DNA of 64,000 bases from Hyphomicrobiales bacterium (GTDB lineage Bacteria; Pseudomonadota; Alphaproteobacteria; Rhizobiales; Rhizobiaceae). Below are positions 1 to 8,873 of this stretch, one piece after another. The stretch covers positions 62,001-126,000 of the forward strand of contig UCNE01000002.1 in NCBI GenBank assembly GCA_900473685.1, in the 5' to 3' direction. Every line of letters begins with the position of its first letter. The first letter of the stretch is position 1. The position numbers were made by a program, and so were the translations under genes. The notes beneath the pieces were generated by a model. The model was given only the letters and a program-made list of their open reading frames with translations. It was not told the origin of the DNA and searched no databases.

Positions 1-15
1 GCGAAGAAAGACTGA
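1..15 (+). CDS. topA: C-terminal end of probable DNA topoisomerase I (partial)
   Basis: The first 15 bases read in frame as Ala-Lys-Lys-Asp followed by TGA. A lysine-rich tail is typical of alphaproteobacterial topoisomerase I, and topA commonly lies directly upstream of rnr in rhizobia. Only four residues are visible, so the identity rests on context. The stop is two bases before the GTG proposed as the rnr start, which suggests translational coupling. Confidence 0.45.
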   Translation, partial: AKKD

Positions 16-17
16 AC

Positions 18-2393
18 GTGACCAGAAACCCGCGCGATCGAACCGAACGGCCCGGAAAACCCGCAGTCCGGATCGGACGCGCGGGCAAGAAGGTCATCAT
101 GCCCACAGACGACACCGTCATCATTCATGGCGCCGTACCGCCGCGCGACGTGCTGATGCGGTTCATTTCGGAAAACCCGGACAAGGCGTCGAAGCGCGAG
201 ATCTACAAGGCTTTCGGCCTGAAGGGCGAAACGCGCATCGAGTTGAAATCCCTTTTGCGCGAGATGGAGCAGGACGGGCTTCTGGAAAAGAAGCGCAATT
301 CGCTGGTGCGCCCTGGCGCCCTTCCCCCCGTCACCGTTCTCGACATCACCACCCGCGACAAGGATGGCGAACTGATCGGCCGTCCGGCAGAATGGCCGGA
401 TGATGCGGGCGTCGCACCCGCCGTTTCGATCCGTCAGTCGAGTGTTGGCCAATCCAAGGGCAAGATGCCCGTTGGTGGCATTGGTGACCGGGTTCTGGCG
501 AAGATTTTCCCCGCCAAGGATCGCGGTGGACCGGCCTATACGGCACGCATCATCAAGGTGCTCGACCGCAAGCGTAACAACAATGCAGCACTGGGCGTCT
601 TCCGGGAAATGCCCGGCGGCGGTGGCCGGATCATGCCGATCGAAAAGCGCGGCGAGGAAATGCAGGTCGATGCCGAGCATCAGGGACCGGCCAAGGACGG
701 CGATCTGGTCGAGGTGGAAATCGTCCGCTCCGGCCGTTTTGGTCTGCCGCGCGCCGCCGTGAAAAACGTCATCGGCTCCGTTGCTACCGAAAAAGCGATC
801 TCGATGATCGCCATCCATGCGCATGGCATTCCCTACATCTTCCCCGACAGCGTCATCAAGGAAGCGGATGCCGCTGGCCCCGCCACGATGTCGCACCGCG
901 AGGACTGGCGTTCGCTGCCGCTGATCACCATCGACCCGGCTGACGCCAAGGATCATGACGACGCTGTGCATGCGGAGCCTGACCCCTCGCCCGACAACGA
1001 AGGCGGCGTCATCGTCACCGTCGCGATCGCCGACGTCTCCTGGTATGTGCGGCCGAAATCGGCGCTCGACCAGGAAGCCGCCAAGCGCGGCAATTCCGTC
1101 TACTTCCCCGACCGCGTCGTACCGATGCTGCCGGAGCGGATTTCCAATGAACTCTGCTCGCTGAAACAGGGCGTCGACCGGCCGGCGCTTGCCGTGCGCA
1201 TGCGGTTTTCCAAGGAAGGCCGCAAGGCTGGCCACACCTTCCATCGCATCATGATGAAGAGTGCCGCCAAGCTCTCCTACAATCAGGCGCAGGCGGCGAT
1301 TGATGGCAACCCGGACGATCAGACCGGACCGCTGCTGGAGCCGATCCTGAAGCCGCTGTGGAACGCCTACGCGATCCTGACGCGCGGCCGTGACCGGCGC
1401 CAACCGCTCGAACTCAACATGCCCGAACGCAAGATCGTCCTCAAAGACGACGGCACTGTCGACCGCGTCTTCGTGCCGGACCGGCTCGATGCCCACAAGC
1501 TGATCGAAGAGATGATGATCCAGGCCAACGTGGCCGCAGCCGAGACGCTGGAGATCAAGCGCCAGCCACTGGTCTACCGTGTCCACGATGCGCCGTCGCT
1601 CGCCAAGCAGGAGACGCTGCGCGAATTTCTGGCGACGCTCGACCTCTCGCTGGTCAAGGGCGGCAACCTGCGCTCCAACCATTTCAACGGCATCCTCTCG
1701 CAGGCTGCAGACAAGCCGTTTGAGACCATGGTCAACGAGATGGTGCTGCGCTCGCAGAGCCAGGCGATCTACAGCCCGGAAAACATCGGCCATTTCGGCC
1801 TGAACCTGATGAAGTATGCCCATTTCACCTCGCCGATCCGCCGTTATGCCGACCTGATCGTGCATCGCGCACTGGTGGGCACGCTGGGGCTTGGCGAAGG
1901 CGGCATCACACCGGCCGAAGAAGCCGCGCTGAACGATATCGCCGCCGAGATTTCGACCTTCGAACGCCGGGCAATGGCCGCCGAGCGTGATACCGTCGAC
2001 CGGCTGATTGCCCATCACCTCAGCGGCCGGGTCAACGAGGAATTCGACGGACGCATATCAGGTGTGACCAAGGCGGGACTATTTGTCACTCTTCCGGCCT
2101 ATGGCGCAGACGGGTTCGTGCCTATATCTACGCTGGGACGCGATTATTTCATCTATGACGAGGTCCATCAGGCCCTTTCCGGCGAAAAAACCGGACTTGG
2201 TTATCGTCTTGGCGATCAGATCCGCGTCAAACTGGTGGAAGCCGTGCCGCTTGCCGGCGCGCTCCGCTTCGAGATGATCAGCGAAGGACGCAAGATGCCG
2301 ACGGCAACGCGCTCCTTCCACAAGTCCGGCCGCAGGGATCGCAGCGGCGCTCGCAAGATGCCGGGAACGCGACCACCGCGCGGCAAGCGATAG
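18..2393 (+). CDS. rnr: Ribonuclease R
   Basis: A 791-residue 3'-to-5' exoribonuclease that degrades structured RNA, rRNA fragments and mRNA in the cytoplasm. An N-terminal basic and winged-helix-like region (about residues 45-95) is followed by cold-shock-like folds, then the RNB catalytic domain with the acidic signature DPADAKDHDDA near residue 306, which binds Mg2+. An S1 RNA-binding domain (about 665-755) and a Lys/Arg-rich tail close the protein. The GTG start at 18 lies two bases after the preceding stop. An alternative ATG for MPTDDTV at 99 would give a shorter N terminus. The gene begins a + strand run continuing to rpmG. Confidence 0.95.
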   Translation: MTRNPRDRTERPGKPAVRIGRAGKKVIMPTDDTVIIHGAVPPRDVLMRFISENPDKASKREIYKAFGLKGETRIELKSLLREMEQDGLLEKKRNSLVRPGALPPVTVLDITTRDKDGELIGRPAEWPDDAGVAPAVSIRQSSVGQSKGKMPVGGIGDRVLAKIFPAKDRGGPAYTARIIKVLDRKRNNNAALGVFREMPGGGGRIMPIEKRGEEMQVDAEHQGPAKDGDLVEVEIVRSGRFGLPRAAVKNVIGSVATEKAISMIAIHAHGIPYIFPDSVIKEADAAGPATMSHREDWRSLPLITIDPADAKDHDDAVHAEPDPSPDNEGGVIVTVAIADVSWYVRPKSALDQEAAKRGNSVYFPDRVVPMLPERISNELCSLKQGVDRPALAVRMRFSKEGRKAGHTFHRIMMKSAAKLSYNQAQAAIDGNPDDQTGPLLEPILKPLWNAYAILTRGRDRRQPLELNMPERKIVLKDDGTVDRVFVPDRLDAHKLIEEMMIQANVAAAETLEIKRQPLVYRVHDAPSLAKQETLREFLATLDLSLVKGGNLRSNHFNGILSQAADKPFETMVNEMVLRSQSQAIYSPENIGHFGLNLMKYAHFTSPIRRYADLIVHRALVGTLGLGEGGITPAEEAALNDIAAEISTFERRAMAAERDTVDRLIAHHLSGRVNEEFDGRISGVTKAGLFVTLPAYGADGFVPISTLGRDYFIYDEVHQALSGEKTGLGYRLGDQIRVKLVEAVPLAGALRFEMISEGRKMPTATRSFHKSGRRDRSGARKMPGTRPPRGKR

Positions 2394-2412
2394 AGGATGT
2401 GAGGAATTTGCC

Positions 2413-2901
2413 TTGCGTCCGCAGAATGAGGATATGGACATGCAGGCAACTGGCAGCACTCCGGAAACAATCCGCTTCGAGCAGACACGCGAAGTCGATC
2501 GTCCCGTTGGACGATCGATCAAGCGCGGACTTCTGAACAAGTGCCCGGCCTGCGGCAGCGGCAAGCTGTTCGGCCGCTTCCTGAAGACCGTGCACGAATG
2601 CTCGGCCTGTGGCGAGCAGTTGGACCAGCATCGCGCCGATGACTTTCCGCCTTACATTGTCGTCACCATCATGGGCCACATCGTGCTCGGCGGCTTCATG
2701 GCCACCGAAATGCTCCTGCCGTTGTCGAACTGGGGTCATCTGGCCATCTGGGTACCGATCACCATCATCGGCTCGCTCGCAATGATGCAGCCGGTCAAGG
2801 GCGGTGTCGTCGGCCTGCAATGGGCCTTGAAGATGCACGGCTTCGGCGGTCACGACGATCAGCCGGCAGATGCCCTGCCGGCCCCGGACCGGACTGCGTG
2901 A
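2413..2901 (+). CDS. DUF983 family zinc-ribbon membrane protein
   Basis: A 162-residue protein of the DUF983 family, whose function is not established. Two CxxC pairs (CPACGSGKLF and CSACGEQL, about residues 44-70) form a zinc ribbon, followed by two hydrophobic segments (about 77-99 and 103-125) typical of inner-membrane helices. The TTG start at 2413 follows a GAGGA-type ribosome-binding site; an in-frame ATG at 2434 is an alternative. It lies 19 bp after rnr and its stop overlaps the GTG start of the NUDIX gene, so the three are probably co-transcribed. Confidence 0.85.
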   Translation: MRPQNEDMDMQATGSTPETIRFEQTREVDRPVGRSIKRGLLNKCPACGSGKLFGRFLKTVHECSACGEQLDQHRADDFPPYIVVTIMGHIVLGGFMATEMLLPLSNWGHLAIWVPITIIGSLAMMQPVKGGVVGLQWALKMHGFGGHDDQPADALPAPDRTA

Positions 2902-3608
2902 CAGCCAGCAGTGACGGGCCGGACAACGGCCCCTCCCTCGATAATGTCAAAATTCGGTCGCCGCGGCCGCGCGATGCCGCGTCGATCATGTTGCTCGACC
3001 GCTCGCACGGGCCGGTACGCGTGCTGGTCGGCAGACGGCACAAGGCGCATGTCTTCATGCCGAACCTGCATGTCTTTCCTGGCGGACGCCGAGACCGGGA
3101 CGACCACAGGCTCCCGTTTCATGGCGACATCCACCCAGACGTGCTGGAGCGCATGAAAACCTGCTGCAAGAACTCGACCTCCAATAGCCGCCTCCGCGCC
3201 ATCGCGCTTGCTGCCATCCGTGAATTGCACGAAGAGGCAAGCATCGCCATCGGCACCAAAGATGGCGGAAACACTCTGTTACCTTTCCTTCCCGATCTGA
3301 CAAACTTGCGCTATATGGCACGGGCGATTACGCCGCCGGGACATCCGCGCCGGTTCGATACCCATTTCTTCGCCCTGTTCACGGACGAGGCGGGCGTCGA
3401 TCCGGACGATATCCGCGACAGCCGGGAGCTCGAAGATTTGAGATGGATTGATGTGAACGATGTCTCGGCCGTGCAGTTGCCGGACATTACCGAAATCATC
3501 CTTGGCGACTTGAGGGCAAGCCTTCAATCGGACGCATCTCTGCCCTTTGGAAGACCGGTACCGTTCTATTACACGCGTCATGGGCGCTTTGTCCGCGACC
3601 TCCTCTAG
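2898..3608 (+). CDS. NUDIX hydrolase family protein
   Basis: A 236-residue protein related to NUDIX hydrolases, which cleave nucleoside diphosphates linked to another moiety. A partial Nudix box is visible (AIRELHEEASIAIG, about residues 105-118), keeping the RExxEE metal-binding core. The fold start resembles human NUDT19-like CoA diphosphatases: a VLVGRR strand, then HVFPGGR. The substrate is not evident. I chose the GTG at 2898 because it overlaps the DUF983 stop in a GTGA arrangement; the frame is open further upstream, but that part lies wholly inside the DUF983 gene. Confidence 0.8.
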   Translation: MTASSDGPDNGPSLDNVKIRSPRPRDAASIMLLDRSHGPVRVLVGRRHKAHVFMPNLHVFPGGRRDRDDHRLPFHGDIHPDVLERMKTCCKNSTSNSRLRAIALAAIRELHEEASIAIGTKDGGNTLLPFLPDLTNLRYMARAITPPGHPRRFDTHFFALFTDEAGVDPDDIRDSRELEDLRWIDVNDVSAVQLPDITEIILGDLRASLQSDASLPFGRPVPFYYTRHGRFVRDLL

Positions 3609-3621
3609 GGAATTTCACTGC

Positions 3622-4806
3622 ATGTCACAGCCGCCGTCCGGCACGCCTGCGCCGGTTGAGGAAATTCACTGGCCATCGCTGATTGCCGCCATCGCCGCCA
3701 TCACGGCCGTCGGAATCGCGATCGGCCTCGGCCTGCCCCTGCTCAGCATCATCATGGAAAAGCGCGGCATTTCCTCGACGTTGATTGGCCTGAACTCGGC
3801 GATGGCAGGCCTTGCCTCGATGGTGGCGGCAACCGTCACGGCCAAGATCGCTCACCGCTTCGGCGTCGCCAATACGATGCTGCTGGCCATCGTTTTTGCC
3901 GCGATCAGCGCCCTCGGGTTCTACTATATCGAAAATTTCTGGCTGTGGTTTCCGCTGCGTGTCGTCTTTCACGGCGCCATCACCGTGCTGTTCGTGCTTT
4001 CCGAATTCTGGATCAACGCCACGGCCCCGCCAAGCCGCCGCGGGCTCGTGCTCGGCATTTACGGTACGGTTCTGTCGCTTGGCTTCGCAACAGGCCCCCT
4101 GCTCTTCTCCATCCTCGGCAGCGACGGTATCCTGCCGTTTGGCTTTGGCGCCAGCGTCATCCTTTTGGCGGCGATACCGATCTTTCTTGCCCGCAACGAA
4201 AGTCCGGATCTCGACGAGAAGCCGGAGCTGCATTTCATGCGCTATGTGTTCCTGGTGCCGACCGCCACCGCCGCCGTGTTCATTTTCGGCGCGGTCGAAT
4301 CGGGTGGCCTGTCGCTGTTTCCGATCTACGGCACCCGCAGCGGCTTCTCCGAATCGCAGGCAGCCCTGCTTTTGACGGTCATGGGCATCGGCAATGTGAT
4401 TTTTCAGATTCCGCTGGGCTTGCTGTCGGATCGCATGAAGGACCGGCGAAATCTGCTTGCACTGATGACGGTTGTCGGCCTGATTGGTGCGCTCTGTCTG
4501 CCCCTCCTGCAGGGAAACTGGTGGCTGATGGCGATCGTACTGCTGTTCTGGGGCGGCTGCGTCTCTGGCCTTTATACCGTCGGCCTCAGTCATCTCGGCT
4601 CACGCCTCACCGGCGCCGACCTCGCAGCCGCCAATGCCGCGTTCATCTTCTCCTACGCAGTCGGAACCGTCGCTGGCCCCCAGGCCATCGGTGCTGCCAT
4701 GGATATTTCGGGGAATAACGGTTTTGCCTGGGCAATTGCCGGATTCTTCGGGCTTTATGTGGTACTTTCCGTGGTGAGAATCGTTTTCAATCCAAAACGG
4801 ACTTGA
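3622..4806 (+). CDS. Major facilitator superfamily transporter
   Basis: A 394-residue integral membrane protein with about twelve hydrophobic segments. The MFS loop motif after TM2 is recognisable in degenerate form ([20 protein letters not shown]), as is the equivalent [14 protein letters not shown] in the second half. It probably exports a small molecule; the substrate cannot be read from sequence. I took the ATG at 3622 (MSQPPSG) rather than an upstream start inside the NUDIX gene. It is 13 bp after that gene and collinear with it. No terminator separates it from rpmG, but rpmG has its own leader of about 95 bp. Confidence 0.85.
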   Translation: MSQPPSGTPAPVEEIHWPSLIAAIAAITAVGIAIGLGLPLLSIIMEKRGISSTLIGLNSAMAGLASMVAATVTAKIAHRFGVANTMLLAIVFAAISALGFYYIENFWLWFPLRVVFHGAITVLFVLSEFWINATAPPSRRGLVLGIYGTVLSLGFATGPLLFSILGSDGILPFGFGASVILLAAIPIFLARNESPDLDEKPELHFMRYVFLVPTATAAVFIFGAVESGGLSLFPIYGTRSGFSESQAALLLTVMGIGNVIFQIPLGLLSDRMKDRRNLLALMTVVGLIGALCLPLLQGNWWLMAIVLLFWGGCVSGLYTVGLSHLGSRLTGADLAAANAAFIFSYAVGTVAGPQAIGAAMDISGNNGFAWAIAGFFGLYVVLSVVRIVFNPKRT

Positions 4807-4900
4807 CTTTTCGGGCGCGATTTGTAGTTTCGCGCCAAGTTTGCCGGGACCCTTCCCTTGGAAGTCCGCGGCTTTGTTTTTTTATAAAGGCAGGACGACC

Positions 4901-5068
4901 ATGGCGAAAGCTGCAAAAATCAAGATCAAGCTGCTGTCGACGGCCGACACAGGTACCTTCTACGTAACATCGAAGAACAGCCGCACGAAGACGGACAAGA
5001 TGTCCTTCACCAAGTACGACCCGGTCGTACGCAAGCACGTTGAATTCAAGGAAACCAAGATCAAGTAA
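4901..5068 (+). CDS. rpmG: 50S ribosomal protein L33
   Basis: A 55-residue large-subunit ribosomal protein, the full family length. It begins [20 protein letters not shown] and ends [11 protein letters not shown]. It is the zinc-free type, lacking the two CxxC pairs of zinc-binding L33. The ATG at 4901 follows an AAGGCAGGA ribosome-binding site. A strong intrinsic terminator follows at 5092-5126, ending the + strand run that began with rnr. Confidence 0.97.
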   Translation: MAKAAKIKIKLLSTADTGTFYVTSKNSRTKTDKMSFTKYDPVVRKHVEFKETKIK

Positions 5069-5091
5069 GATCTGGTTCCATTGAGGAATTG

Positions 5092-5126
5092 AAAGGCGCC
5101 GGCTGAAAAGCCTGGCGCCTTTTTTC
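5092..5126 (+). terminator. Intrinsic terminator of rpmG
   Basis: The 7-bp arm AGGCGCC (5094-5100) pairs with GGCGCCT (5114-5120). An inner GGCT/AGCC stem is closed by a GAAA tetraloop. A run of T follows directly. It lies 25 bp after the rpmG stop. Confidence 0.9.
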
Positions 5127-5792
5127 TTGGCCTTCTTTCCGGAGCGGCCGCCGCGTGAAAAGCGGCCGCGCCAGGACAAGCCTCAAAACAAAAAACGCCG
5201 CCCCCATGACAGGGACGGCGTTTTCAATGGGCGTCGGCTGACCGCGACCGCGGCACGAGGAACCGCATTGGCAACAGATCAGCCGACAAACCCCACGACC
5301 CAGGAGATGCGGCGGACCTGACATCATGGGGTAACTGATGGGAGTTTTTCTCCCTTGCCTTCAGAATTGACCGAAAATAAAAAAAAATCAATGAATTCTT
5401 AACTACGGCACAAGGCAACACGCGGGCATGGTTAATTTTACCATTACCTTATATATCATCCAACAGATATTCCGGAGCCACCGATCCCCGAACATGATCT
5501 CATTTAAAGTAATATTATTGTTTCATAATTTTACGGAATGGCAACGCGGCACGCGCCAATAAGCTGCCGCGCATATTTAAACATATGAATTTATTGATCT
5601 AATAAAAAATCCGAAATTTCTAATCGATAAATCTCAATCTAAAATAGCAAATATATACAATCTACCGCGCCACCTAAGCGCGAGAGAGGGTCATCAAGCA
5701 AGCTTTCCGCTTAACTTCCGGCGCCGAATCGCGAGCAGTTTCTTTTTCTGTGGAAAACTGCGCGAAGCTTCGAAATCATGGGCTGCTTCGGC
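5127..5792. other. AT-rich intergenic gap without a convincing gene
   Basis: About 670 bp between rpmG and the 3' end of pleD. From about 5340 to 5690 the sequence is strikingly AT-rich compared with its surroundings, with poly-A runs. Short frames exist but none has a good ribosome-binding site or a recognisable product. Two CtrA-like elements are visible: TCAA-N7-TTAAC at 5388-5403 and the half-site TTAACCAT, read on the - strand at about 5428-5435. The terminator-like hairpin at 5190-5226 lies at the left edge. The gap could hold a small RNA or a protein-binding region; I cannot tell which. Confidence 0.5.
5190..5226 (-). terminator. Hairpin with T-tracts on both strands
   Basis: AAAACGCCG (5192-5200) pairs with CGGCGTTTT (5216-5224), extended by CCC/GGG after one mismatch. 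The T-tract is stronger when read on the - strand, implying a - strand transcript arriving from the AT-rich gap or from pleD. It may act in both directions. Confidence 0.6.
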
Positions 5793-7160
5793 TCAGGCGG
5801 CAGCGGCAACCACCTGGTTGCGGCCGTTGTTCTTGGCCTGATAGAGCGCCATATCAGCGCGTTTCAGCAAAGCCTCGGCCGTGTCGCCTTCCGGGTTCAG
5901 AGTCGCAATACCGAGCGACGCGGTTATCGACAGGGGCGTATCGGAATTCGGCAGGGCGAAACTCCTGTCCTCGACAATGCTGCGCAGGCGTTCGGCGATT
6001 GCTGCGGCCGCATCTGCCGGTGTGTCCGGCATCACGACGACGAACTCCTCGCCGCCAAAGCGGCAGGCAAGATCGGCGCCACGCACCGTCGAGCGGACGC
6101 GATGGGCGAAATCACGCAGCACCTCGTCTCCGGCATCATGACCATAGGTATCGTTGACGCTCTTGAAGCGATCGATATCGGTGATGCAGATCGACAGCGG
6201 CCGGCCACGGGCAAGAGCACGGTCGATGAGAACCTTCAGATGATTGTCGAGATAGCGGCGATTGTGCAACCCCGTCAGCCCGTCCGTGACTGCGAGCTCG
6301 ATGGTCTGCTTGACGCTGGCGCGCAGCCGGTCGTTGCAGTGCTTGCGGCGGATCTGCGTCAGGCTACGGGCAACCAGCTCGTTCGGATCGACGGGCCGCA
6401 TCAGATAGTCGGTGACACCGAGATCCAGCGCGCGAACCACCATCTCGTCATGCCCCTGCTCGGCAATGATGAGAAGCGGGATATAGCGCGTGCGCTCCAG
6501 CGAGCGTAGCTGCGAACAGAGCCGCAAAGGATCGTAGTCGTCGAAATTCGAATTGACGATCACCAGATCGAAACTGTTTTCGGCGGCTTCGAACAAGGCA
6601 GCCTGCGGATCGGACATCGCCGTCACGTTCGCGACCGGCTTTAGCGCACGGATGATGCGTTCCTGCGAACTGCCCCTGCCGTCGACAAGCAGGACATTGC
6701 CGAACTCGTCGGGCCGGTCCGATGCGGTCATATCCTGCAGGCCGACATTGTGGGCAGTTTCGGCGCGAAGGCGCAGTTCGTCGCTGACATTCTTCAGCCG
6801 GACGAGACTTTTGACCCGCGACATCAGCTGCAGATCGTTGACCGGCTTGGTCAGGAAATCGTCGGCACCGGCTTTCAGCCCCCTCACCCGGTCGGACGGC
6901 TGATCAAGGGCTGTCACCATGACGACAGGAATATGCGCGGTGCGCGGGTTTGACTTCAACCGTTCGCAGACCTCAAACCCGTCAATACCCGGCATCATGA
7001 TGTCGAGCAGGATGAGATCAACCGGTTGTTTCTCGCAGATTGCCAGGGCCTCATAACCATCGGCCGCCGTCAGGACGTCAAAATACTCCGCCACGAGACG
7101 CGCCTCGAGCAACTTGACGTTGGCCGGTATGTCATCAACGACAAGAATCCGTGCAGTCAT
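5793..7160 (-). CDS. pleD: Response regulator PleD, diguanylate cyclase
   Basis: A 455-residue protein that makes cyclic di-GMP and drives polar and cell-cycle development in alphaproteobacteria. Order: a first receiver domain (about 1-120; VVDDIPANVK, DLILLDIMMPGIDG with the phospho-acceptor Asp near 53), a second, adaptor receiver domain (about 150-280), and a GGDEF domain (about 290-455). The active-site loop is GGEEF, preceded by RGAD, which fits the RxxD inhibitory site for c-di-GMP feedback. I chose MTARILVVDD at 7160 over an upstream start. It follows divK, as in other alphaproteobacteria, 115 bp away. Confidence 0.96.
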   Translation of the reverse strand: MTARILVVDDIPANVKLLEARLVAEYFDVLTAADGYEALAICEKQPVDLILLDIMMPGIDGFEVCERLKSNPRTAHIPVVMVTALDQPSDRVRGLKAGADDFLTKPVNDLQLMSRVKSLVRLKNVSDELRLRAETAHNVGLQDMTASDRPDEFGNVLLVDGRGSSQERIIRALKPVANVTAMSDPQAALFEAAENSFDLVIVNSNFDDYDPLRLCSQLRSLERTRYIPLLIIAEQGHDEMVVRALDLGVTDYLMRPVDPNELVARSLTQIRRKHCNDRLRASVKQTIELAVTDGLTGLHNRRYLDNHLKVLIDRALARGRPLSICITDIDRFKSVNDTYGHDAGDEVLRDFAHRVRSTVRGADLACRFGGEEFVVVMPDTPADAAAAIAERLRSIVEDRSFALPNSDTPLSITASLGIATLNPEGDTAEALLKRADMALYQAKNNGRNQVVAAAA

Positions 7161-7275
7161 GCAATCTTTCCTGCCAATAAGCGCCTGAAACAGAAAGCCC
7201 ATTCCGCTTCCAAATTCGTCTCACGCGCAACAATATCGTTGCGGGGCCTTGTTGTTGAAAGCCCCGGGCGCCGCA

Positions 7276-7647
7276 TCAGGCATCACCCAAATAAGTCTTG
7301 ATCGTCTCAATAAATTTCGGCACCGAGATCGGCTTGGACACATAGGCTTCGCAGCCGCCTTGCCGGATTCGCTCCTCGTCGCCCTTCATCGCAAATGCCG
7401 TGACCGCAATGACCGGGATGACATGCAATTCGTCGTCTTCCTTCAGCCATTTCGTCACTTCGAGCCCGGAAACCTCCGGCAACTGGATGTCCATCAGGAT
7501 CAGGTCCGGCCGGTGTTTGCGCGCAAGATCAAGGGCTTCCATACCATTGCGGGTCTGGATGGTCGTGTACCCGGATGCCTCGATCAGGTCACGAAAGAGC
7601 TTCATGTTCAGCTCATTGTCTTCAACAATCATAACCTGCTTGGGCAT
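7276..7647 (-). CDS. divK: Single-domain response regulator DivK
   Basis: A 123-residue receiver-only protein that relays phosphate in the PleC/DivJ-DivK-DivL pathway and so controls CtrA activity and asymmetric division. Conserved residues are visible: the acidic pair in [10 protein letters not shown], the phospho-acceptor in [14 protein letters not shown] (near residue 53), the Thr in VIAVTAFAM and the Lys in AYVSKPI. I took the start MPKQVMIV at 7647, matching DivK orthologues. A GGGGC...GCCCC hairpin without a T-tract lies just past the stop, so expression of pleD may be partly attenuated. Confidence 0.97.
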   Translation of the reverse strand: MPKQVMIVEDNELNMKLFRDLIEASGYTTIQTRNGMEALDLARKHRPDLILMDIQLPEVSGLEVTKWLKEDDELHVIPVIAVTAFAMKGDEERIRQGGCEAYVSKPISVPKFIETIKTYLGDA

Positions 7648-7813
7648 TTCGATCCCTTGATTTACGGTTCCGGCTTGCACGGCTGCCGCATCGCTATAAG
7701 TTGCGACGCGGTTGGGCTCACTGGTCCCGGAAGCTTGAAGCTAACGCCATTTGGTTGAAAAACAGGTAATATCCAGTGAAAAAATTACCCGAATGCAATA
7801 AGGACGAATACGC

Positions 7814-8086
7814 GTGACCCCTGCTGAAGAAACGGCGATCTCTATTCTCGCATGGTTGGCAAACGAGCCGGAACTGCTGGGGCGGTTCCTGGCATTGACG
7901 GGCACCGATCCTTCGTCGCTCCGCCATGCCGCCGCTGATCCGGGCTTCCTTGCCGGCGTCGTCGATTTCCTGATGGGCCATGAGCCGACGCTGCTGGCTT
8001 TTTGCGCGGCGACCGGCACCGAGCCTGAAGACGTGGTGCGCGCCCATGCCATGCTGTCCGGCCCGGACAATCCGGGAGATTTCTGA
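7814..8086 (+). CDS. DUF3572 family protein
   Basis: A 90-residue protein of the rhizobial DUF3572 family, function unknown. It is acidic and predicted helical, with the family pattern EEAxxILAWLAxEPELLGRFLALTG and a C-terminal EDVVRAHAML. There is no signal peptide or membrane segment. The GTG start at 7814 follows an AAGGA ribosome-binding site. The HAD-like gene starts four bases after its stop, so the two are probably co-transcribed. It is divergent from divK, sharing a 166-bp gap. Confidence 0.85.
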   Translation: MTPAEETAISILAWLANEPELLGRFLALTGTDPSSLRHAAADPGFLAGVVDFLMGHEPTLLAFCAATGTEPEDVVRAHAMLSGPDNPGDF

Positions 8087-8089
8087 TCC

Positions 8090-8731
8090 GTGGCGGATAG
8101 CCTCGACCTCAACCATATCCACTTGGCGGACCGGCCGCTGATCGTCTGCGATATCGATGAGGTCGTGCTCGAATTCCTGACGCCGTTCCGCAATTTCCTG
8201 CTTTCGTCCGGCCGCGATCTTTTGCCCCGCTCCTTTCGCCTGCATGGCAATATCGTCGATCTGGACAGCAGTCTGCCGGTCGAGGATACGGTCACCAGCG
8301 ACCTGCTGGAGACATTCTTCCGGCTGCAGGACCAATGGCAGACGCCTGCCGATCTCGCCGTCGATACCCTGGCCGGACTTTCCGCCGATGCGGATATCAT
8401 CTTTCTCACCGCCATGCCGCCACGCCACACCGCGGTTCGCCGGTCGCTGCTCGACCGCCACGGCTTGCGCTATCCCCTGCTTGCCAGCGAAGAGCCCAAG
8501 GGGCCGACCATCAAGCGCCTGCACGATGCCCGGGATGTGCCGCTGGTGTTCATCGACGATATCCTGCGCAATCTGCAATCCGTTCAGACCCATGCGCCGG
8601 ATTGCCTGCTGATCAACCTGATGGCGAACGCAGAGTTCCGGGCGCTGGCGCCGGATCCGGGCGACGGCATCGCAAAGGCCGGCAGCTGGACGGATGCAGC
8701 CGCGATCATCCGGACGCATTTCCGGCGCTGA
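8090..8731 (+). CDS. HAD-like hydrolase family protein
   Basis: A 213-residue protein with features of the haloacid dehalogenase superfamily. CDIDEVVLEF (about residues 19-28) resembles motif I (DxDxx, nucleophile and general acid), FLTAMPP (near 105) fits motif II (S/T), a Lys in EEPKGPTIKRL fits motif III, and PLVFIDDILRN (near 152) fits the acidic motif IV. It is probably a phosphatase; the substrate is unknown. The GTG start lies four bases after the DUF3572 stop, and the pairing is conserved in rhizobia as far as I recall. Confidence 0.7.
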   Translation: MADSLDLNHIHLADRPLIVCDIDEVVLEFLTPFRNFLLSSGRDLLPRSFRLHGNIVDLDSSLPVEDTVTSDLLETFFRLQDQWQTPADLAVDTLAGLSADADIIFLTAMPPRHTAVRRSLLDRHGLRYPLLASEEPKGPTIKRLHDARDVPLVFIDDILRNLQSVQTHAPDCLLINLMANAEFRALAPDPGDGIAKAGSWTDAAAIIRTHFRR

Positions 8732-8817
8732 GTGCCGGCCGGCAGACCGGTGCTGGGCAAAAAAATCGCTCAAGCTCACCTTTCCTGGAAAGGTCGGCAA
8801 GATTGCCTTTCCATGCC

Positions 8818-8846
8818 TTGAGACTCGTCAGTTTAGGGGGTATCGT
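8818..8846 (+). promoter_or_regulatory. Putative sigma70 promoter of dinB
   Basis: TTGAGA (8818-8823) and TATCGT (8841-8846) are separated by exactly 17 bp. The predicted transcription start falls near 8853, at the left edge of the LexA box, so bound LexA would block initiation. Confidence 0.5.
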
Positions 8847-8852
8847 GAAAAT

Positions 8853-8867
8853 GTTCAACTTTTGTTC
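8853..8867 (+). promoter_or_regulatory. LexA (SOS) box upstream of dinB
   Basis: A perfect alphaproteobacterial LexA operator, GTTC-N7-GTTC (GTTCAACTTTTGTTC), ending six bases before the dinB ATG. This gives direct sequence support for SOS control of the polymerase gene. Confidence 0.9.
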
Positions 8868-8873
8868 TGATCC

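Noticed and set aside
5224-5421. A 65-residue - strand frame in the AT-rich gap
   Set aside because: It begins with a TTG without ribosome-binding site and overlaps the terminator hairpin; the product is not recognisable.
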